The position numbers and the translations under genes were made by a program. Source: an uncultured Bdellovibrionales bacterium (GTDB taxonomy: Bacteria; Bdellovibrionota; Bdellovibrionia; Bdellovibrionales; UBA1609). From it: a stretch of DNA of 46,673 nt. This document shows positions 43,073-46,673 of the stretch, piece after piece. The notes under the pieces were generated by a model. It had not been told where the DNA came from. It saw only the letters and a program-made list of their open reading frames with translations, and searched no databases. Position 1 is the first letter of the stretch. Each line of letters opens with the position of its first letter. The DNA lies in contig CAILEP010000033.1 of the NCBI GenBank assembly GCA_903833275.1, positions 1 to 46,673 of the forward strand, given 5' to 3'.

Positions 43073-43600
43073 TTAGAAGTAAAAGACGACTCCAGCATTC
43101 ATCGGGGTATCACCAATGGTGCGAAAGCGCACTTGACTCGAAACCGAGGTGACGCCGATGCCGGCTTCGAAGCTGAACCCAAGGTTTTCAAGACCGGTGA
43201 AGAAAAACTCGGTGCCGACAAAGCCTGAGAGTTCAAAGCCTGAGCTTGTGGTGCCGTTGTTTTGAACGCTGATTAGGCCAGCGGCCGTGCCCATGTAGAA
43301 GTTCATGCTGTCTTCGGTGAAGACAACGCGATAGAGGCGAGCCATGGCCCCGAAAAGAGAGTTGTCTTTATTGGTGTCAACGCCCAACTGCGCGCCCACA
43401 CCGAGTTTCGGGTCGGGGTAGTAGCGAACCGCGAGGCTCGGTAACGAGGTCGAAAACTGGTTGGCATAACCGACTCCCAGGCGATTGGTAAGGTCTTTGG
43501 CTTCGGCCATTTGACCACCGACCGTGAGACTTAAGAAAATCGTGGCGGCAATTAAACATAATGGAGTTGTAAGTAGTGAGTGGGTCAAGCGAACGCGCAT
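43073..43600 (-). CDS. Small outer-membrane beta-barrel protein
   Basis: Product of 175 residues from ATG 43600; the frame extends upstream without a signal sequence there. A signal peptide ends MAEA or AEAKD. The mature part alternates polar and hydrophobic residues in strands (RLGVGYANQFSTSLPSLAVRY, LGVGAQLGVDT, GFELSGFVGTEFFF) and ends in an aromatic residue (GVVFYF), the sorting mark of outer-membrane barrels. It looks like an 8-strand barrel of the OmpA/OmpW size class. Function unknown. Confidence 0.75.
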   Translation of the reverse strand: MRVRLTHSLLTTPLCLIAATIFLSLTVGGQMAEAKDLTNRLGVGYANQFSTSLPSLAVRYYPDPKLGVGAQLGVDTNKDNSLFGAMARLYRVVFTEDSMNFYMGTAAGLISVQNNGTTSSGFELSGFVGTEFFFTGLENLGFSFEAGIGVTSVSSQVRFRTIGDTPMNAGVVFYF

Positions 43601-43714
43601 AAGGGGGCTCCTCAAAGCTGGCGAAATATTTAAAGCGCTTAAATTAAAGCACTTAACCTTTGATAATTTCAAGGTTTTATATCTTTGAAATCTGAATTTT
43701 GTTACGCGGCAGGC

Positions 43715-43743
43715 TTGCAAAGCCACTTCGACCAAGCTAGATT
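43715..43743 (+). promoter_or_regulatory. Candidate promoter of the tRNA gene
   Basis: TTGCAA (43715-43720) and TAGATT (43738-43743) are spaced 17 bases, near the sigma-70 consensus, and end 20 bases before the tRNA. Fits a short 5' leader. Confidence 0.5.
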
Positions 43744-43763
43744 TAATTTCCCATTATTTTCGA

Positions 43764-43839
43764 GGGCCCTTAGCTCAGCTGGGAGAGCGCTAGCATGGCA
43801 TGTTAGAGGTCAGCGGTTCGATCCCGCTAGGGTCCACCA
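43764..43839 (+). tRNA. tRNA-Ala (anticodon GGC)
   Basis: A 76-base cloverleaf. The acceptor stem pairs GGGCCCT with AGGGTCC (one G-U), the D arm is GCTCAGCTGGGAGAGC, the anticodon stem CTAGC/GTTAG with loop ATGGCAT gives GGC, and the T arm is AGCGG-TTCGATC-CCGCT. The CCA end is encoded. It reads alanine codons GCC and GCU. The sequence after it is mobile debris, so this 3' end may have served as an insertion target. Confidence 0.97.
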
Positions 43840-43843
43840 ATAC

Positions 43844-43895
43844 AATACCGGATATCAGGTATACCCGTATTCAGGTATACCCGATATCCGGTATT
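43844..43895. repeat. Palindromic repeat, copy 1
   Basis: Left arm AATACCGGATATCAGGTATA... (43844-43865) and right arm (43874-43895) are 22-base reverse complements with one mismatch and an 8-base loop. It starts four bases after the tRNA. The same arms recur at 44061-44110. REP-like or transposition-derived element; may also terminate tRNA transcription, although no T-run follows. Confidence 0.85.
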
Positions 43896-43896
43896 T

Positions 43897-44031
43897 TCAG
43901 AATTCAGATTTCAAATTTTAATTGCGCTTTTATTGGCGGTCGCTGGTTGTGCAACCCTTAATGATGGCGGTTCAAAAGTTCACATAGTTTCGAGCGTTGA
44001 CCATTCTGGGGTTGCTTGCCTCTGCCCGTAG
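43897..44031 (+). pseudogene. Lipoprotein signal remnant between two palindromes
   Basis: The frame reads FQILIALLLAVAGCATLNDG and continues to TAG 44029-44031, about 45 codons. This is a clear lipoprotein signal (lipobox VAGC) and a short mature part with two late Cys. There is no ATG, GTG or TTG in frame between the palindrome and the hydrophobic core, so the start has probably been replaced by the repeat. Non-standard ATT initiation at 43921 cannot be excluded. Best read as a broken gene. Confidence 0.45.
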
Positions 44032-44060
44032 AAGAAAAAAGTAGGTGTGCCTCGATATTC

Positions 44061-44110
44061 AATACCGGATATCGGGTATACCTGCATGCCGGTATACCCG
44101 ATATCCGGAA
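44061..44110. repeat. Palindromic repeat, copy 2
   Basis: Left arm at 44061-44082 (AATACCGGATATCGGGTATA plus CC) and right arm at 44091-44110 form about 19 perfect pairs with an 8-base loop. Copy 1 has the same arm sequence. It ends three bases before the stop of the S23 gene on the minus strand. Confidence 0.85.
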
Positions 44111-44113
44111 TAA

Positions 44114-44431
44114 CTAAATTTTGGATTCTTTGATCTCAGATTTTAAGAGGTTGTACAGGTAGGCCCCAAGTTTGTCGGCTGAGTTCATTGTGTCTGTATT
44201 GGCCAACTTCGCTAGTCGCAGAATTGTTTTACATTCCTGACATGAGGCATAGGCGGTATGGTAATACCGCTTCTTCTCTTTTTCTGTTCGTTTGGCATTG
44301 CCTTCAGATAAATTCAACGAAATGGATGATGAAGCCCGAAGGATTTGATCTTTGAGCTGACCAGATAGCTTCAGTTCTTCAACAGACTGATAAAACTCAA
44401 TCGCTAATTCTAATGTTCTAAATTCTTTCAT
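44114..44431 (-). CDS. S23-type four-helix-bundle protein (second copy)
   Basis: Product of 105 residues from ATG 44431, which is preceded by GAGGTGCAAAG; the frame runs upstream only through the leader stem. Motifs MKEFRTLELAIEFYQS, DQILRASSSISLNLSEGNAK, EKKRYYHTAYASCQECKTI and LGAYLYNLLKSEI are the four-helix-bundle family pattern, clearly related to but distant from the copy at 32857. No rRNA or retroelement is near. As with the other copy, its ribosome site lies in the outer part of a long stem-loop. It lies in a mobile region downstream of tRNA-Ala, between a palindrome and an IS. Confidence 0.9.
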   Translation of the reverse strand: MKEFRTLELAIEFYQSVEELKLSGQLKDQILRASSSISLNLSEGNAKRTEKEKKRYYHTAYASCQECKTILRLAKLANTDTMNSADKLGAYLYNLLKSEIKESKI

Positions 44432-44436
44432 CTTTG

Positions 44437-44507
44437 CACCTCTTTTGTTTTTGCCCAAATGGGCTTTTGCAAAAAGGGCGCCCATTTGGGTGAAAACAAG
44501 AGAGGTG
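44437..44507 (-). promoter_or_regulatory. 28-bp leader stem-loop covering the ribosome-binding site of the second S23 gene
   Basis: Arms 44437-44464 and 44480-44507 are complementary over 28 bases with three mismatches and a 15-base loop. The outermost seven pairs contain AGAGGTG, the Shine-Dalgarno sequence. The start codon is five bases outside the stem. Different in sequence from the stem at 33150 but the same in position and role. Confidence 0.75.
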
Positions 44508-44535
44508 ATTGACCAGCCGGGAGTTTTGCTACCAA

Positions 44536-45420
44536 CTACAATGTTCTAAAATCATTAGCAAGTACCTTTAAGTTTGGTTGAAATGTTTCTGGTGCCGGAG
44601 GCCTGCCGCCAAGGCTTGAGTGCGGTCTCTTGGTATTAAAATGCTTGCGCCATCTCTCAATTATAATTTTCGCTTCAAGCAACGAGAAAAATATTTCACC
44701 ATTCAAGAGTTCATATCGCATTTTGCCGTTAAACGATTCGCAATAGCCGTTCTCCCAAGGGCTACCGGGTTCAATGTAGAGCGGTTGAACTTCGAGATCA
44801 CCGAGCCATTTTTTAAGTTTCTTAGCGATAAATTCGGGCCCGTTATCTGAACGTATAAACTGAGGACAACCTTTCTGTAAGAAGAGATCAGCAAGAATGA
44901 AAATTACGTCTTGCGACCTGATTCTTCTGGCCACGAATGAGACAAGACATTCTTTAGTAAACTCGTCGATGATGTTTAATATCTTAAGTGGTCGGCCATC
45001 ATGGGTTCGATCCGCGACAAAGTCGTAAGACCAAACGTGATTGGCGTACAGTGGTCTATGACGTATGCACGAGCCGTCAGCAAGCCACAGGCGACGCCGT
45101 TTTGGTTGCACCTGCGGCACCTTAAGGCCTTCTTGGCGCCAGATGTTGTAAACGCGATCTTTGCCCACTTCGAAACCCTCCATATTTAATAAATTCGTAA
45201 CCTGTCGATAACCATACCGACCATATTGGGTCGCAAGCTCAAGCACTCGAGATTTCAGTTTTTCTTGATCTGGGTTTGGCAGTGGCACATATCGATGTGT
45301 AGATCTCAGTTGGCCAATTGCTCTGCATGCCCGACGCTCGCTGACACCAAGTTCTGCTTGAACATGCAAAACAGCATCCTTGCGCCTCGCCGGGCTTAGA
45401 AGTTTCTCTTGGCAACTTCT
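44536..45420 (-). CDS. IS3-family transposase OrfB (rve integrase domain)
   Basis: OrfB frame of roughly 290 residues, entered from orfA by a -1 shift near 45400; the frame stays open back to 45543, but that part is a shadow of orfA. SPARRKDAVLHVQAELGVSERRACR starts the HTH_21-type segment (given in parts), followed by HVWSYDFVADRT (first Asp), RSDNGPEF (second Asp) and ENGYCESFNGKMR (Glu), the DDE triad of the rve fold. The C-terminal RPHSSLGGRPPAP is diagnostic. All catalytic residues are present, so the element may still be active. Confidence 0.92.
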   Translation of the reverse strand, partial: RSCQEKLLSPARRKDAVLHVQAELGVSERRACRAIGQLRSTHRYVPLPNPDQEKLKSRVLELATQYGRYGYRQVTNLLNMEGFEVGKDRVYNIWRQEGLKVPQVQPKRRRLWLADGSCIRHRPLYANHVWSYDFVADRTHDGRPLKILNIIDEFTKECLVSFVARRIRSQDVIFILADLFLQKGCPQFIRSDNGPEFIAKKLKKWLGDLEVQPLYIEPGSPWENGYCESFNGKMRYELLNGEIFFSLLEAKIIIERWRKHFNTKRPHSSLGGRPPAPETFQPNLKVLANDFRTL

Positions 45421-45675
45421 TTCAGAATTGAATTGTCGATCGAAAGATCTGCGACAATTTTTTTGAGTCGAGCATTTTCCTGCTCGAGCTCCTTCATGCG
45501 CTTGGCTTGATCGATTCGCAAGCCGCCGTATTCGGCGCGCCATCTGGCGAGAGTTTGTGGCGTCACACCGATCTTGCGGGCGGTATCTTCAAGGGCGGTG
45601 CCCTTGGCCTGCTCAATGTCGGCGGTTCGTAGGTGCTGAATAATCTCTTCAGCCGAGTGTCTCTTCTTTGGCATA
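45396..45675 (-). CDS. IS3-family transposase OrfA (HTH)
   Basis: Product of 92 residues from ATG 45675; an in-frame upstream start would add 11. HTH_Tnp_1 motif HSAEEIIQHLRTADI...IGVTPQTLARWRAEYGGL, then a leucine-zipper-like KELEQENARLKKIVADL. It ends in RNF and TAA 45396-45398, overlapping the orfB frame. The fused OrfAB from -1 frameshifting is the active transposase in this family, while OrfA alone represses. Confidence 0.92.
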
Positions 45676-45739
45676 TCCGGGTCCTTTCTTGGCCCAGAGT
45701 ATATCATACTACCTGGACCGGTTTAGCCCGGGCAGGTCA

Positions 45740-46346
45740 GATTCGTCGAGTAGGTGAGAATGAATATAGAAATATCAATTGTCGAATTATTTCTGCAACT
45801 CACAAAGATCTTTCGATTGAGGTAAATGAACTTCGTTTTCGCGAAGATTTGTATTTTCGTCTAAATGTTATACCTATAGTAATACCACCATTGCGAGAGA
45901 GACCGGAAGATCTGTTGCCAATGGCCTATTTGTTTTTGCGAAGATTTGCATCAGAGAATGATTCTTCGGCGAAGACGTTTTCTAAAGATGCGCTAAAGTT
46001 TATAGTTGATAATTGCTGGCGGGGTAATGTTCGCGAGCTTGAAAATTCAATCGAGCGAGCCGTTGTTCTTTGCGCAGGACCAGAAATTGCTCTAGAAGAT
46101 TTTTTGCCAAAAGCTGTGAGGTTAGAGACAAAGCCTGTGGGCGAAAGCAACGACGGCAGGCATTTTGGGGTTAATTACACAAACGAGCTGCCGACGTTAG
46201 ATGAAGTTATCTTTCAGTATATTGAATTTGCCGTGGGCAAAAATGGTGGCGCCCGCGACAAGACCGCTAAGGCTCTTGGCATAGATAGAAAGACTCTCTA
46301 TAAGCGCATGCGCCATGAAATATTTCCGACGGCCATCCCGGTTTAA
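45740..46346 (+). pseudogene. Sigma-54 activator, N-terminally truncated by the IS
   Basis: Host sequence starts at the IS edge with IRRVGENEYRNINCRIISAT and continues DLYFRLNVIPIVIPPLRERP, NCWRGNVRELENSIERAVV, then a Fis-type HTH (KTAKALGIDRKTLYKRM) and stops at 46346. This is the second half of the AAA+ domain (from the sensor I region) with the DNA-binding domain of an NtrC-like activator. Walker A, GAFTGA loop and receiver or sensory part are missing. A frame through the IS adds 36 residues of IS origin and is not meaningful. It cannot hydrolyse ATP or activate sigma-54 as it stands. Confidence 0.85.
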
Positions 46347-46446
46347 AGTAATTTGAAAATCTCAAATTGTAGAGATGGTGCGGTTTTAGGTTGAGGTTCG
46401 CCTCTCGGCCAGATGTCGTCGTGTGGCGATTTGACTCGCTTGGGGA

Positions 46447-46673
46447 TGACCTGCCCCCCCGAAAATTGGACCAGTCCCAATCGGACTGATATAACCAATA
46501 ACCGGGAGGTTAAAGATGGCAAGAGTGAGATAGACGGCTGAAAAGGCCGTGATTAAAATGCGTGAGATCGATGTGCTTATCGCGCAAGGTATGGATGCGC
46601 CAGCTGCGTGCAAACAGTGCCATGTGAGCAAAGACACCTATTATCGATGGCGTAGAGAGTTCGGCAGCATGCA
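46447..46673 (+). mobile_element. 5' end of an IS3-family insertion sequence, cut by the window edge
   Basis: Starts with TGACCTGCCCCCCC at 46447 and has the same terminal repeat as the element ending at 159, in the same orientation. Its orfA begins at 46516. The 100 bases between the sigma-54 remnant and this element contain nothing I can assign. The element continues outside the window. Confidence 0.85.
46516..46673 (+). pseudogene. IS3-family OrfA start with an early stop (partial)
   Basis: ATG 46516 after GGGAGGT opens the frame, but the sixth codon is TAG (46531-46533); after it the same frame continues TAEKAVIKMREIDVLIAQGM and VSKDTYYRWRREFGSM, an HTH_Tnp_1 domain. Related proteins have Tyr at that place (one base change, TAC). 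Reinitiation at ATG 46558 could rescue part of the protein. Either this copy is inactive or there is a base error at the piece end. Confidence 0.7.

Larger units (their letters stand above)
44510..45739 (-). mobile_element. Complete IS3-family insertion sequence (IS407-like), 1230 bp
   Basis: Ends are TGACC-A-GCC at 44510 and, on the minus strand, TGACCTGCCC from 45739, both starting TG as expected. Flanking GAT (44507-44509 and 45740-45742) is a likely 3-bp target duplication. Both transposase frames are present and intact; length, orfA/orfB layout and -1 frameshift fit IS3, closest to the IS407 group by protein motifs. It is inserted between the S23 unit and a truncated sigma-54 activator gene. 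Confidence 0.88.

Noticed and set aside
43685-43921. Open frame over the tRNA gene
   Set aside because: It is read across a clear tRNA-Ala and a palindrome; no ribosome site or recognisable protein.
45633-45739. N-terminus of the sigma-54 activator within the IS
   Set aside because: These codons are antisense to orfA of the IS; host similarity starts exactly at the IS boundary.
1-46673. Composite transposon bounded by the two same-type IS ends
   Set aside because: The segment is 46 kb of ordinary chromosomal genes including kdsA, psd, pst and a tRNA, and flanking bases do not match as a target duplication.

Overview
The window reads as a chromosomal piece of a Gram-negative bacterium. It carries Kdo synthesis and processing genes (kdsA, kdsC), a PbgA/YejM-like inner-membrane protein, phosphatidylserine decarboxylase, a predicted outer-membrane barrel and many lipoprotein signals. 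Gene content (DUF2723 membrane protein, ArsS-like radical SAM enzyme, many two-component proteins, many secreted proteins of unknown function) recalls Bdellovibrionota or other deltaproteobacteria-like lineages. That placement is inference from gene content only. Both ends lie inside IS3-family elements with matching terminal repeats in the same orientation, so the piece was probably cut at multicopy IS sequences.

Layout. 1-2653: an IS end fused into a hybrid histidine kinase that has lost its N-terminal part (probably CheB/CheR). 2853-6654: a run of secreted or lipid-anchored proteins of unknown function, two of them paralogues. 6928-11090: a CBS-pair protein, two receiver proteins without output domains (one membrane-anchored), a seven-helix membrane histidine kinase and a hotdog-fold protein. 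11154-15051 (minus): a charged periplasmic protein, then a tight HIT - UDP-glucuronate decarboxylase - galE - glycosyltransferase operon. 15149-19361 (plus): a methyltransferase with zinc ribbons at both ends, a DUF2723 membrane protein and an ArsS-like radical SAM protein. 19370-21645 (minus): a YXWGXW-type protein and a diheme cytochrome. 21918-24879: a double SPOR protein, msrB-msrA and an unknown gene. 24899-29580: a secreted clan CD-type peptidase-like protein, divergent kdsC/kdsA, a lipoprotein, and a STAS/zinc-ribbon protein overlapping an MBL-fold hydrolase. 29735-32527: pbgA-like gene and psd. 32531-33231: structured repeats and a four-helix-bundle (S23) gene with a long stem-loop leader. 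33410-37238 (minus): a lipoprotein alpha/beta hydrolase and a thermolysin/fungalysin-like metallopeptidase. 37460-41191: pstSCAB. 41267-43600: M48 lipoprotein peptidase, YdcF-like protein, RidA, outer-membrane barrel. 43764-43839: tRNA-Ala(GGC), followed by about 2.8 kb of mobile debris: paired palindromes, a lipoprotein remnant, a second S23 gene with its own stem-loop leader, a complete IS3 element, a truncated sigma-54 activator and the start of another IS.

The most unusual signal is the pair of unlinked S23 four-helix-bundle genes. Each is preceded on its own strand by a 28-35 bp stem whose distal arm contains the gene's ribosome-binding site; the two stems differ in sequence. This looks like a shared RNA control architecture, perhaps related to the hairpin-borne S23 genes of 23S rRNA intervening sequences. 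Other points worth checking are substitutions at key positions of Psd and KdsA, a lipoprotein gene without a standard start codon, a nine-G tract in front of a receiver gene, and palindrome pairs bracketing a lipoprotein remnant beside the tRNA.
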